Assembly (NCBI GenBank): GCA_046349355.1
Contig: JAXMCM010000015.1
Location: 248,001-312,000, forward strand
Direction of reading: 5' to 3'
Source: CALKJU01 sp046349355
Lineage (GTDB): Bacteria > Pseudomonadota > Alphaproteobacteria > Geminicoccales > Geminicoccaceae
Length of the DNA stretch: 64,000 bases
A program made the position numbers and the translations under genes. The notes under the pieces are model-generated. The model worked only from the letters and a program-made list of their open reading frames with translations, was not told the DNA's origin and did no database searches. Shown here in pieces: positions 28,936 to 37,863 of this stretch; position 1 is the first letter of the stretch; the number at the start of each line of letters is the position of its first letter.

Positions 28936-30233
28936 ATGGACCCGTTCGATCATCGTGCGCTGGGCCAGCGCCTCGAGCTCTTCCATCAGGAGGAGGACGC
29001 GCCCGGCATGGTCTTCTGGCATCCGCGCGGCGCGGCGCTGTGGCGGGTGCTGGAGGAGCACATCCGCGGCCGGATGCGGCGGCTGGGCTTCGGCGAGGTG
29101 CGCAGCCCGGTGCTGCAGCCGATGGCGCTGTGGGAGCGCAGCGGCCATGCCGAGAAGTTCGGCGACGCCATGTTCCGGGTCGGCGACGGCGCCGGGGCGA
29201 TGGCGCTGAAGCCGATGAGCTGCCCGTGCCACGCGCGGATCTTCGCCAGCCGGCGCCGCTCGTGGCGCGAGCTGCCGCTGCGCTATGCCGAGTTCGGCCT
29301 GTGCCACCGCGACGAGCCGTCGGGGGCGGTGCTCGGCCTGATGCGGACCCGCGCCTTCGTCCAGGACGACGCGCACGTGTTCTGCATGGAGGAGCAGGCC
29401 GGGGCCGAGGTGCTGCGGCGTTCTGCGCCCTGCTGCGCGAGGTCTATGCGGCGCTGGGGTTCGCCGGTTTCCGCGTCGGGCTGTCGACCCGGCCGGAGGT
29501 GCGGGCGGGCAGCGACGCGGTCTGGGACCGGGCCGAGGCGCTGCTCGCCGAGGCGGCGCAGGAAGCGGGGCTGGACTATGTCGTGCAGCCCGGCGAGGGC
29601 GCGTTCTACGGGCCCAAGCTCGAGTTCATCCTCGACGACCGGCACGGGCGGTCCTGGCAGTGCGGCACCGTGCAGCTCGACTTCGTGCTGCCCGAGCGCC
29701 TCGACCTCGCCTTCGTCGGGCGCGACGACGCGGCCGGGCGGCCGGTGATGATCCACCACGCCGTGCTCGGCAGCCTCGAGCGCTTCATGGGCGTCCTGCT
29801 CGAGCATCACGGGCTCGACCTGCCGGCGTGGCTGGCGCCGCTGCAGGTGGCGGTGCTGCCGGTCGGCGACGGCCAGCAGGCGGCGGCGGTGGCGCTGGCG
29901 GAGCGGCTGGTCGCGGCCGGGCTGCGCGCCGAGGTCGACGGCGCCTCGGCGACCCTGGGACGGCGGATCCTGGCAGCGCGCGAGCAGGGCGTGCCGGTGG
30001 CGGCGATCCTGGGAGCAGCCGAGCTCGCCGACGGGCAGGTGGCGCTGCGCTGGCGCGACGGCCGGCAGGAGCGCCTGCCGCAGGACGAGGCGCTGCGCCG
30101 CCGGCCGAGGTGGCGCAGCCGCCCGGTCAGGCGGCGAGCTTGCCCTCGATCAGCGCGTAGAGCTTGCGCGTGTCGGCGTCGAAGTTGCGAATACCCTCGG
30201 CCAGCTTCTCGGTGGCCATGGCGTCGCTGTTGA
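28936..30233 (+). CDS. Short threonyl-tRNA synthetase-like protein (catalytic and anticodon domains only), frameshifted
   Basis: A class II synthetase beginning directly at the ThrRS catalytic core (DHRALGQRLELFHQEEDAPG), with no N-terminal TGS or editing domain; about 400 residues against about 640 for normal ThrRS. Motif 2 is LRYAEFGLCHRDEPSGAVLG. The zinc ligands are present: Cys in MSCPCHARIF, His in QDDAHVFC and His in PVMIHHAVLGSLERF. The C-terminal anticodon-binding domain follows (LQVAVLPVGDGQQAAAVALAE). One frameshift lies near 29,418 (before FCALLREVYAAL). The reading frame then runs to 30233, overlapping tal by about 100 bases, so a further shift near 30,100 probably hides the true stop. 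It is likely a paralogue or a naturally short form; attachment of threonine without editing would need a separate proofreading factor. Confidence 0.75.
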
Positions 30234-31065
30234 GCTGCCAGCGGAACTCGCGCTCGTCGAGGCGCTGGGCGGGGACCTTCGCGACGTTGTCGGGCGCCAG
30301 CACGCGCTCGAGCCGGCCGTCGCTCCGCGCCATCTCGTCGAGCAGGTTGGGAGCGATGGTCAGCCGGTCGCAGCCGGCCAGGGCCCGGATCTGCCCGGTG
30401 CTGCGGAACGAGGCGCCCATCACGACGGTCTTGATGCCGTTGGCCTTGTAGTAGTCGTAGATGCGGCGGACCGAGAGCACGCCGGGGTCGCTGTCGGGCT
30501 CGAAGGTCTTGCCGGTCTTCTGGCTGTGCCAGTCGGTGATGCGGCCGACGAAGGGCGAGATCAGGAAGACGCCGGCCTCGGCGCAGGCGACCGCCTGGGC
30601 CATGCAGAACAGCAGCGTCAGGTTGCAGTTGATGCCCTCGGTCTCCAGCTGGCGGGCGGCGACGATGCCCTCCCAGGTGGAGGCGAGCTTGATCAGGATG
30701 CGCTCGCGGCCGATGCCGCGGGCGGCGTAGGCGGCGATCAGGGCGCGCGCCTTGGCGATCGAGGCCTCGGTGTCGAACGACAGGCGGGCATCGACCTCGG
30801 TCGAGACCCGGCCGGGGACGATCCCGGCGAGCTCGGCACCGACGTCGACGGTCAGCCGGTCGGCGATCTGCGGCACCGACTGGCCGCGGCCGTCGCGCAG
30901 GGCGCGCGCCAGATGGTCGGCGAAGGCCGGCGACTGCACCGCCTTCAGCACGATCGACGGGTTGGTGGTGCAGTCCTCGGGCTTGAGGGCGCGGACCGCG
31001 TCGATGTCGCCGGTGTCGGCGACGACGACGGTCATCTGGCGCAACTGGTCGAGGATCGAGGTCAT
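30127..31065 (-). CDS. tal: Transaldolase
   Basis: A 312-residue transaldolase of the non-oxidative pentose phosphate pathway, moving a dihydroxyacetone unit from sedoheptulose 7-phosphate to glyceraldehyde 3-phosphate. The Schiff-base lysine lies in RILIKLASTWEG, and CTTNPSIVLKAV and SFRSTGQIRALAGCDRLTIAP match the TalB class. The ATG at 31065 is chosen because the protein then begins MTSILDQLRQM, as in the family. It is intact although its neighbours on both sides are frameshifted. It converges with the thrS-like gene and is divergent from the aldo-keto reductase gene, with about 150 bases between them. Confidence 0.95.
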   Translation of the reverse strand: MTSILDQLRQMTVVVADTGDIDAVRALKPEDCTTNPSIVLKAVQSPAFADHLARALRDGRGQSVPQIADRLTVDVGAELAGIVPGRVSTEVDARLSFDTEASIAKARALIAAYAARGIGRERILIKLASTWEGIVAARQLETEGINCNLTLLFCMAQAVACAEAGVFLISPFVGRITDWHSQKTGKTFEPDSDPGVLSVRRIYDYYKANGIKTVVMGASFRSTGQIRALAGCDRLTIAPNLLDEMARSDGRLERVLAPDNVAKVPAQRLDEREFRWQLNSDAMATEKLAEGIRNFDADTRKLYALIEGKLAA

Positions 31066-31216
31066 CGGAGGATCCGCCTGCCGCAAGCTGCTGCGGTGCA
31101 ATGGGAGCCAGCGCCGGGACGGGTCAAGGGATTTCCCCGCCCTCAGGACTGGATGTCGGCATGGGCCGTCTCCAGGTCAACGTCCGGGACCGGCCGGGGT
31201 GACAGGAGGAGCTTCG

Positions 31217-32123
31217 ATGCGCACGACCCGACGCGGGCTGCTGGCCGGGGCCATGGGCGTCGCCGCCGCGGCCGCCCTGCCGGCGCAGGCGAGCGGGGTG
31301 GCGACCCGCGTCATCCCGTCGAGCGGCGAGCCCATCCCGGCGGTCGGCCTCGGCAGCTGGATCACCTTCAACGTCGGCGACGACCCGGTGCTGCAGGACG
31401 AATGCACCGCGGTGATGCGGGCCTTCTTCGCCGGCGGCGGGGCGATGGTCGACAGCTCGCCGATGTACGGCTCGGCCCAGGCGGTGATCGGCCGCGGGCT
31501 GGCGAGCCTCGGCCGGCCGGCAGGCCTGTTTTCGGCGGACAAGGTCTGGATCTCGTCGGGCGACGCCGGTCCCGGCGCAGATCGCCCAGTCGCAGCGGCT
31601 CTGGGGCGTGCCGGCGTTCGACCTGCTGCAGGTCCACAACCTGCTGGCCTGGGAGGAGCACCTGGCGACGCTGCAGCGGATGAAGGCGGACGGCAGGCTG
31701 CGCTACGTCGGCATCACCACCTCGGAGGGCCGGCGGCACGACCTGTTCGAGCAGGTGATGCGCACCCAGAAGCTGGATTTCGTCCAGCTGACCTACAACC
31801 CGCTCGACCGCGAGGCCGAGGCGCGCCTGCTGCCGCTGGCGCAGGAGCGCGGCATCGCGGTGATCGTCAACCGGCCGTTCCGCCAGGGCGCGCTGACCCG
31901 CCGGCTGGAGGACGAGCCGTTGCCCGACTGGGCGGCCGAGGCCGGGGCGACGACCTGGGCGCAGCTGATCCTGCGCCACATCCTGGGCCACCCGGCGGTG
32001 ACCACGGTGATCCCGGCGACGACGCGGGTCGACCACGTCACCGAGAACCTGCAGGCGGCGCGCGAGCCGTTTCCGGACGCCGCCATGCGCCGGCGGATCG
32101 AGGCGGCGCTGCAGGATCTCTGA
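31217..32123 (+). CDS. Aldo-keto reductase with twin-arginine-like signal, one frameshift
   Basis: About 300 residues. A signal-like N-terminus (MRTTRRGLLAGAMGVAAAAALPAQA) has the twin-arginine pattern TTRRGLLAG, so export to the periplasm by Tat is likely. The (alpha/beta)8 reductase follows: IPAVGLGSWITFNVGD, VDSSPMYGSAQAVIGRGL (catalytic Asp/Tyr region), FDLLQVHNLLAWEEHLATLQ, RYVGITTSEGRRHDLFEQ and TVIPATTRVDHVTENL. One base change near 31,570 moves the frame between GDAGP and QIAQSQRLWG. The ATG at 31217 has AGGAGG upstream. The stop overlaps the next ATG (TGATG at 32121-32125). Substrate is unknown; NADPH-dependent carbonyl reduction is typical, which is unexpected in the periplasm. Confidence 0.82.
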
Positions 32124-32800
32124 TGCCCGACTGGTGGTCCTACGGGGCCGAGGACTTCCTGCTGTTCGCGCCGCGGACCTACTGGCGGCTGGTGGCGAGC
32201 TACCAGGCGGGCCTGTGGCCGCTGCCCGTGGCGACGGTGGCGGGCGGGCTGGCGCTGCTGGGCTGGGGGCTGTGGCGGCCGGCGCAGGCGCGGCGCTGGT
32301 GCCTCCTGGCGCTGGCGGGGCTGTGGCTGCTGACGGGCCTCGCCTTCGTCGGCGGGCGCTATGCGACGATCAACTGGGCTGCGGCCTACGCCGTGCCGCT
32401 GTTCGTGCTGCAGGCGGCGCTGCTGGCCGTGGCGGCGGTGCGCGACGGCGGCGGGACGCCGCTGCCGGCCGTCGGCGGTGTCCTGGCGGCATGGGGCATC
32501 GCCCTGCATCCGCTGCTGGCGCTGGCCGGCGGACGCGAGGCGGCGTCGGCCGAGGCCTTCGGGCTGATGCCGGACCCGACGGCGATCGCGACGCTGGGGC
32601 TCGTCCTGCTGAGCGGGGCGCCAAGCTGGCTGCTGCCGCTGCCGGCGCTGTGGTGCCTCGCCGGCAGCGTCACGCTCGGGGCGATGGGCGAGCCGTTCGC
32701 CTGGGTGCCGGCGCTGGCGGCGGGCGTGGCGGTCGCGGCGGCTGGCGGGCGGGCACGGCAGCGCCTACATGCACGGTCGCTCGCAAGGGACGATCGCTGA
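32123..32800 (+). CDS. DUF6064-like multispanning membrane protein
   Basis: A 225-residue hydrophobic protein with about six to seven predicted helices. The N-terminus PDWWSYGAEDFLLFAPRTYWRLVASYQAGLWPLP resembles the DUF6064 family pattern, whose function is unknown. Aromatic clusters (WRP, WSYG) lie at the membrane interface. It is translationally coupled on both sides: its ATG overlaps the aldo-keto reductase stop (TGATG) and its TGA overlaps the lolA ATG (32798-32802). The family call is from memory of the N-terminal pattern and is moderate. Confidence 0.65.
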   Translation: MPDWWSYGAEDFLLFAPRTYWRLVASYQAGLWPLPVATVAGGLALLGWGLWRPAQARRWCLLALAGLWLLTGLAFVGGRYATINWAAAYAVPLFVLQAALLAVAAVRDGGGTPLPAVGGVLAAWGIALHPLLALAGGREAASAEAFGLMPDPTAIATLGLVLLSGAPSWLLPLPALWCLAGSVTLGAMGEPFAWVPALAAGVAVAAAGGRARQRLHARSLARDDR

Positions 32801-33429
32801 TGCCTGCTGCCTTCTCGCGGCGCCATGCGCTGGCCGCGACCCTGGCCCTCGCCGCGCTGGCGCGCCCGGCGCGCGCCGACCTGCCGGCCGCCGCCGACGA
32901 GGCGCTGCAGCTGGTCGAGGCCTACCTCAACAGCTTCCGCACGCTGCGCGCCCGCTTCGAGCAGATCGCCCCGGACGGCAGCATGGCGACCGGCAAGGTC
33001 TACCTGAAGCGGCCGGGGCAGATGCGCTTCGACTACGACCCGCCGTCGAAGGTGCTGCTGGTCGCCACCGACTGGCGGCTGATCTTCTGGGACGGCAGCA
33101 TCAACCAGCAGAACGTCATCCCGCTGGCCCAGACGCCGCTGGGCTTCCTGCTCGCCGAGCGGGTCGAGCTCGGCGGCGAGGTCAAGGTCACCGACGTGGT
33201 CGAGCAGGAAGGCGAGATCGACGTCACCGTGGTGCGCGCCGCCGAGCCCGACCAGGGCAGCGTCACCCTGGTCTTCGGCAATGCCCCGGTGGCGCTGCGC
33301 CGCTGGTCGGTGACCGATCCGCAGGCGCTGGTGACCAGGGTCCTGCTCTACGACGTCGAGCTCGACGTGCCGCTCGACGCCTCGCTGTTCCGCTGGAGCG
33401 ACCCCAAGATCTTCGGGGCGCCGGAGTAG
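32800..33429 (+). CDS. lolA: Outer-membrane lipoprotein carrier LolA
   Basis: A 209-residue periplasmic chaperone that carries lipoproteins from LolCDE to the outer membrane. It has a signal peptide (RRHALAATLALAALARPARA) and then the LolA half-barrel: LVEAYLNSFRTLRARFEQIAPDGSMATGKVYLKRPGQMRFDY, followed by ATDWRLIFWDGSINQQNVIPLAQTPLGFLL. The pattern of an early FEQ...G and PGRMRFxY is diagnostic. It lies on the ftsK strand, as in many alphaproteobacteria, but separated from ftsK by the thrS-like, tal, aldo-keto reductase and DUF6064-like genes. Its start overlaps the preceding stop, so it is in a coupled operon. It ends 18 bases before a convergent gene. Confidence 0.92.
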   Translation: MPAAFSRRHALAATLALAALARPARADLPAAADEALQLVEAYLNSFRTLRARFEQIAPDGSMATGKVYLKRPGQMRFDYDPPSKVLLVATDWRLIFWDGSINQQNVIPLAQTPLGFLLAERVELGGEVKVTDVVEQEGEIDVTVVRAAEPDQGSVTLVFGNAPVALRRWSVTDPQALVTRVLLYDVELDVPLDASLFRWSDPKIFGAPE

Positions 33430-33447
33430 GCGCGGCCCGCGGGCCGC

Positions 33448-34045
33448 CTACTGGCGGATCATCACCAGGACCAGGCCGGCGAGGTCCTCGTCGGTGATGT
33501 CGTCGCTCCCGTCGTCGCCGCCGGGGGCCTCGCGCAGCTCCATGCGGTCGCCGTCGATGGTGCCGGTCATGTGGACCTCGGCCGCGTCGGCGTCGCCGAC
33601 GATCTCGACGGTGTTGCCGTCGAGCTTCCAGGTGCCATGGTCGACGTCGTCCTCCTCCGGGCCGCTGCGCATCGTCACCGAGCCGTCGGCGGCGAGCTCC
33701 AGCGTCACGTCGAGGGCGCCGGTCATCTCCTGCATGGCCTCGGGCGACACCTCGCCGTCGAGCATGCCCTGCATCATGGCGATCTGCCCCTCGAGCTCGG
33801 CGGTGTCGCCACCCTCGGCCTTGGCCTTGGCCAGCTGGCCCTTCAGCGCGTCGACCGCCTCGGTCATCGAGGCGCGGTCCTCCTCGTCCATCATCGCCAG
33901 CATGCGCTTGCCCATCTCCGTGACCATCGCCTTGACCGAGTCCGGATCGGCGCGCCGAGGTGCCGACGGCATCGGCGGCGCGCGCGATGCCGGCGGACAG
34001 CAGCACGGCGGCGGACAGCAGGGTGGAAAGGATCAGGCGGCGCAT
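33448..34045 (-). CDS. Unrecognised small secreted protein, one frameshift
   Basis: About 198 residues if the frame is restored. It begins with a clear signal peptide (MRRLILSTLLSAAVLLSAGIARA, cleavage near residue 23). After a shift near 33,955 the chain continues as an acidic, methionine-rich helical stretch (VKAMVTEMGKRMLAMMDEED; KGQLAKAKAEGGDTAELEGQ), then a beta-rich domain (TLELAADGSVTMRSGPEEDD; GTWKLDGNTVEIVGDADAAE; TGTIDGDRMELRE). The second half resembles lipocalin-like or META-like single-barrel domains, but I do not recognise the family. This is the last frameshifted gene; all genes beyond 34.1 kb are intact. Confidence 0.6.
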
Positions 34046-34117
34046 GGGGCCGGCTCCGGGTTACCGACGATCCGGTCCGGATGACCCGACCCGGCCTCCG
34101 GGTCAAGCGCCACGGCC

Positions 34118-34867
34118 ATGACCGGCATCTGGCTCGGCCTCGTCGCCGCGGTGGTGGCGACGTCGATGCTGTCCGGCGTGTTCGGCATGGCCGGCGGCAT
34201 GCTGCTGATGGGCCTGATGGCCTGGCTCCTGCCGGTGGCGCAGGCGATGGTGCTGCACGGCACCGCCCAGGTGGTCGCCAATGGCTGGCGGGCCTGGCTG
34301 AACCGGCGCGACATCGACTGGCGGGTGGTCGCCCGCTACCTGGTCGGCGTCGGCGCCTCCGTCGGCCTGTTCCTCGTCGTCGCCTTCAGCCCGCCCAAGC
34401 CGCTGGTGTTCCTGCTGATGGGGCTGGTGCCGTTCAGCCAGCTGGTGGTGCCGAAGGGCCTGCTGCTCGACATCACCCGGCGCGGCCAGGCCCAGACCTG
34501 CGGCTTCCTCGTCAACTCGATCCAGCTGGTGGCCGGCGTCGCCGGGCCGCTGCTCGACGTGTTCTTCGTCCGCACCAACCTCACCCGGCACCAGGTGGTG
34601 GCGACCAAGGCGGTGTGCGCCGCCACCGGGCACATCGGCAAGCTGGTCTATTTCGGCGCGCTGCTGGGCGGCGGCACCGCGGGCCTGCCGGCCTGGCTGC
34701 CGGGTGCCCTGATCGTCGCCGCGATCCTCGGCACCGCCCTCGGCAAGCGCGTGCTGGACGGGCTGACCGACACCGGCTTCCGCCGCTGGAGCCGGGTCAT
34801 CATCCTGGCGCTGGGCGCCGTCTACCTCGCCCAGGCGGCGTGGCTGATGCTGTGGCCGGCGGGCTGA
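34118..34867 (+). CDS. TauE/SafE-family membrane permease
   Basis: A 249-residue membrane protein with about seven to eight hydrophobic segments and the TauE/SafE pattern: ATSMLSGVFGMAGGMLLMGLM at the N-terminus, and a second repeat with NSIQLVAGVAGPLLDVFFVRTNLTRHQVVATKA. Family members export sulfite, sulfoacetate or related anions, but most, including this one, have no assigned solute. The ATG at 34118 is divergent from the frameshifted secreted gene 72 bases away. No sulfur metabolism genes are adjacent. Confidence 0.85.
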   Translation: MTGIWLGLVAAVVATSMLSGVFGMAGGMLLMGLMAWLLPVAQAMVLHGTAQVVANGWRAWLNRRDIDWRVVARYLVGVGASVGLFLVVAFSPPKPLVFLLMGLVPFSQLVVPKGLLLDITRRGQAQTCGFLVNSIQLVAGVAGPLLDVFFVRTNLTRHQVVATKAVCAATGHIGKLVYFGALLGGGTAGLPAWLPGALIVAAILGTALGKRVLDGLTDTGFRRWSRVIILALGAVYLAQAAWLMLWPAG

Positions 34868-34944
34868 CCTGTGCGCCGCGAGTTTGACCACGGCCTCCCG
34901 CTCCGGTAGACGGAACGGCTTTTTCCGTTCGGGCCACACCCAGC

Positions 34945-36318
34945 ATGGCGACGCAGCTCGCGACCGCGGCACCCCTGCCGGCCGCTTCCCTGCGCGCGGA
35001 GATCCGCGCCACGACGGCGCTCGCCCTGCCGCTGGCGCTGACCCAGCTGGGCCAGATCGCGATCAACACCACCGACGTGATCGTGCTCGGCCGGCTCAGC
35101 GCCGAGGCGCTGGCCGCGGCGGCGCTGGCGATCGCGCTGTTCCACGTCATCCTGGTCAGCTGCATCGGCGTGGTCATGGCGACCTCGCCGCTGGTGGCGC
35201 AGGCGCTGGGCGGCGGCCGGCCGCTGCGGCTGCGGCGGACGGTGCGGCAGGGCCTGTGGGTGGCGCTGGCGATCTCCGTACCCTGCCTGGTGCTGCTGTG
35301 GTTCACCAGCGAGTTCCTCGAGCTGATCGGCCAGGACCCGGTGCTGGCCGCCAACGCCGAGACGCTGATGCACGCGCTGATGTGGAGCCTGCCCTGGGCG
35401 CTGGGCCTCATCGTCATGCGCAACTTCGTCACCGCCTTCGAGCGCACGGCACCGGTGGTGGTGGTGATGCTGAGCGGCGTGGTCGTGAACGCGCTGCTGA
35501 ACTGGGTGCTGGTGTTCGGCCATCTCGGATTCCCGGCGCTGGGCCTGACCGGCTCGGGCCTCGCCTCGACGCTGGTGAACCTCGCCATGTTCGTGGCGCT
35601 GTCGATCTACGCCGCCAACGTCCGGCCCTACCGGCGCTACGCCGTGTTCGGCCGGCTGGCCGAGGCCGACTGGCCGATGTTCCGCGACATCCTGAAGCTC
35701 GGCCTGCCGATCGGTGCGACCCTGCTCATGGAGGTCGGGCTGTTCACCGGGGCCGCCTTCCTGATGGGCTGGATCGGCCCGGCCCAGGTCGCGGCGCACC
35801 AGATCGCCATCCAGATCGCCAGCACCTCGTTCATGGTGCCGCTGGGCGTGTCGATGGCGGCGACGGTGCGGGTCGGCCTCGCCGCCGGGGCCGGCGACAT
35901 GGCGGCGGCGCGGCGCGCCGGCTTCGTCGCCTGCGCCATGGGCGTCGCCTTCATGGGCGGCTGCGGCGTGCTGTTCTGGCTGGCCCCGGACTGGCTGGTC
36001 AGCCACTTCCTGCACGAGGGCGACCCGGCGGCCCCGGTGGTGCTGGGGCTGGCGGCCGGCTTCCTGCGCATCGCCGCCTTCTTCCAGCTGATCGACGGCC
36101 TGCAGGTCATCGCCATGGGGGCGCTGCGCGGCATCCGCGACACCCGCGTGCCGCTGCTGATCGCCGGCTTCGGCTACTGGGTGATCGGCTTCCCGGCCTG
36201 CCTCGTGCTCGGCTTCTGGGCCGGGCTCGGCGGCTTCGGCATCTGGATGGGCCTCGCCATCGGCCTCGCCGCCGTCGGCGTGCCGCTGGCCTGGCGCTTC
36301 CATCGCCTGTGCCATTGA
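34945..36318 (+). CDS. MATE-family (NorM-like) efflux pump
   Basis: A 457-residue multidrug and toxin extrusion transporter with twelve helices arranged as two six-helix halves: LALPLALTQLGQIAINTTDVIVLGRL begins the first and LKLGLPIGATLLMEVGLFTGAAFLMGWIG the second. Such pumps expel cationic drugs or metabolites using Na+ or H+ gradients. The ATG at 34945 lies 77 bases after the TauE/SafE gene on the same strand, separated by a weak stem (GAACGG...CCGTTC) with five T residues in its loop. The protein is complete and intact. Substrate is unknown. Confidence 0.92.
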   Translation: MATQLATAAPLPAASLRAEIRATTALALPLALTQLGQIAINTTDVIVLGRLSAEALAAAALAIALFHVILVSCIGVVMATSPLVAQALGGGRPLRLRRTVRQGLWVALAISVPCLVLLWFTSEFLELIGQDPVLAANAETLMHALMWSLPWALGLIVMRNFVTAFERTAPVVVVMLSGVVVNALLNWVLVFGHLGFPALGLTGSGLASTLVNLAMFVALSIYAANVRPYRRYAVFGRLAEADWPMFRDILKLGLPIGATLLMEVGLFTGAAFLMGWIGPAQVAAHQIAIQIASTSFMVPLGVSMAATVRVGLAAGAGDMAAARRAGFVACAMGVAFMGGCGVLFWLAPDWLVSHFLHEGDPAAPVVLGLAAGFLRIAAFFQLIDGLQVIAMGALRGIRDTRVPLLIAGFGYWVIGFPACLVLGFWAGLGGFGIWMGLAIGLAAVGVPLAWRFHRLCH

Positions 36319-36375
36319 GCGGAATGCATCCGGGGCGTGCATTGCCAAGGGCTCGCCTTGTCATCTAGGACACCG

Positions 36376-36400
36376 CCACGGCCGTAGAAGCAGGCCGTGG
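36376..36400 (+). other. Hairpin in the pntAA leader
   Basis: CCACGGCC at 36376-36383 pairs perfectly with GGCCGTGG at 36393-36400 around a nine-base loop, 24 bases before the pntAA start. It is not followed by a U-run. It could terminate MATE transcription weakly or shape pntAA translation. Confidence 0.35.
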
Positions 36401-36424
36401 CAGCCGTCAGAGCCGGGAGGGGCG

Positions 36425-37552
36425 ATGCGGGTCGGCATTCCGAAGGAGCGTCGCGAGCATGAGTCGCGCTGCGCGGCTTCGCCGGAGACGGTGAAGAAGC
36501 TGGCCGGCATGGGCCTCGAGGTCGCGGTCGAGCGCGGCGCCGGGGCCGGTGCGGCGATCAGCGACCAGGCGTTCGCCGATGCCGGCGGCACCCTCGTCGA
36601 CAGCGCCGCCGAGGCGTTCGCCGGCGAGGTGGTGCTCAAGGTGCAGCGCCCGACCGACGCCGAGATGGCCATGCTGAAGCCGGGCCAGATCCTGGTCGGC
36701 ATGCTCGACCCCTACATGAACAAGGAGCAGGTCGAGGCCTACGGCAAGGCCGGCGTCGCCGCCTTCGCCCTCGAGCTGCTGCCGCGCACGACCCGCGGCC
36801 AGGCCATGGACGTGCTCTCGAGCCAGGCCAACCTCGCCGGCTACAAGGCCGTCATCGACGCCATGGCGGCCTACAGCCGCGTGCTGCCGATGATGATGAC
36901 CGCCGCCGGCACGGTGACGCCGGCCAAGATCTTCATCCTCGGCGCCGGCGTCGCCGGCCTGCAGGCGATCGCCACCGCCCGGCGCATGGGCGCGGTCGTG
37001 ACCGCCACCGACGTGCGCCCGGCGGCCAAGCAGGAGATCGAGAGCCTGGGGGCCAAGTTCGTCGGCTTCATCCCCGAGGGTGCGGCCACCGCCGGCGGCT
37101 ACGCCCGCCCGCTGACGCCCGAGGAGCAGGCCAAGCAGGCCGAGATGGTGGCCGAGCACCTGAAGACCCAGGACATCGTCATCACCACGGCCCAGGTGCC
37201 GGGGCGCAAGGCGCCGCGGATCATCACCGCGGCCATGGTGGCCTCGATGAAGCCGGGCTCGGTGGTGCTCGACATGGCGGCCGAGAGCGGCGGCAACGTC
37301 GAGGGCAGCGAGCCCGGCGGCACCGTCCAGGCCGGCCACGTCACCATCGTCGGCGCCCGCAACCTGCCGGCCCGCCTCGCCCCCGCCACGACCGTGCTCT
37401 ACGCCAAGAACCTGCTGAACTTCATGGGCCTGCTGGTGAAGAAGGGGCCGGAGCTGGTGATCGACACCAACGACGACCTCGTCGCCGGCACCCTGCTCAC
37501 CAAGGACGGGCAGGTCGTCCACAAGAACTTCATCCCCGCCGCCGCGGCCTGA
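36425..37552 (+). CDS. pntAA: NAD(P) transhydrogenase subunit alpha part 1
   Basis: A 375-residue NAD(H)-binding domain I of proton-translocating transhydrogenase. It begins MRVGIPKERREHESRCAASPETVKKL, the alanine-dehydrogenase-like N-terminus. The Rossmann site is KIFILGAGVAGLQAIATA, followed by ATDVRPAAKQEIESLGAKFV. The enzyme couples hydride transfer between NADH and NADP+ to proton re-entry, supplying NADPH. The alpha chain is split into two proteins, as is usual in alphaproteobacteria; the second piece starts 14 bases downstream. A GGGAGGGG ribosome-binding site precedes the ATG. Confidence 0.96.
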   Translation: MRVGIPKERREHESRCAASPETVKKLAGMGLEVAVERGAGAGAAISDQAFADAGGTLVDSAAEAFAGEVVLKVQRPTDAEMAMLKPGQILVGMLDPYMNKEQVEAYGKAGVAAFALELLPRTTRGQAMDVLSSQANLAGYKAVIDAMAAYSRVLPMMMTAAGTVTPAKIFILGAGVAGLQAIATARRMGAVVTATDVRPAAKQEIESLGAKFVGFIPEGAATAGGYARPLTPEEQAKQAEMVAEHLKTQDIVITTAQVPGRKAPRIITAAMVASMKPGSVVLDMAAESGGNVEGSEPGGTVQAGHVTIVGARNLPARLAPATTVLYAKNLLNFMGLLVKKGPELVIDTNDDLVAGTLLTKDGQVVHKNFIPAAAA

Positions 37553-37565
37553 GGGAGACGGACCG

Positions 37566-37853
37566 ATGGAAGCGATCGACGTCGGCGTGATGAACCTCAT
37601 CATCTTCGTGCTGGCGATCTTCGTCGGCTACTACGTCGTCTGGTCGGTGACGCCGGCGCTGCACACGCCGCTGATGTCCGTCACCAACGCGATCTCGAGC
37701 GTGATCATCGTCGGCGCGCTGATCGCCGCCGGGTCGGGCTCGGGCTGGTCGATGTTCTTCGGGTTCCTCGCCATCATCCTGGCGGCGGTGAACATCTTCG
37801 GCGGGTTCGCCGTGACCGAGCGCATGCTCGCCATGTTCAAGAAGCGGAGCTGA
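37566..37853 (+). CDS. pntAB: NAD(P) transhydrogenase subunit alpha part 2
   Basis: A 95-residue membrane piece of transhydrogenase with three hydrophobic helices: LIIFVLAIFVGYYVVWSVTP; ISSVIIVGALIAAGS; FFGFLAIILAAVNIFGGFAVT. It corresponds to the C-terminal transmembrane part of the single-chain alpha subunit and forms part of the proton channel with PntB. It sits between pntAA and pntB with gaps of about ten bases, so all three are one operon. Confidence 0.94.
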   Translation: MEAIDVGVMNLIIFVLAIFVGYYVVWSVTPALHTPLMSVTNAISSVIIVGALIAAGSGSGWSMFFGFLAIILAAVNIFGGFAVTERMLAMFKKRS

Positions 37854-37863
37854 GGCCGCCCCG

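Noticed and set aside
34911..34931. Stem GAACGG/CCGTTC with a T-run between TauE/SafE and MATE genes
   Set aside because: The T residues are in the loop, not after the stem, and the pairing is only six bases, so it is too weak to call a terminator.
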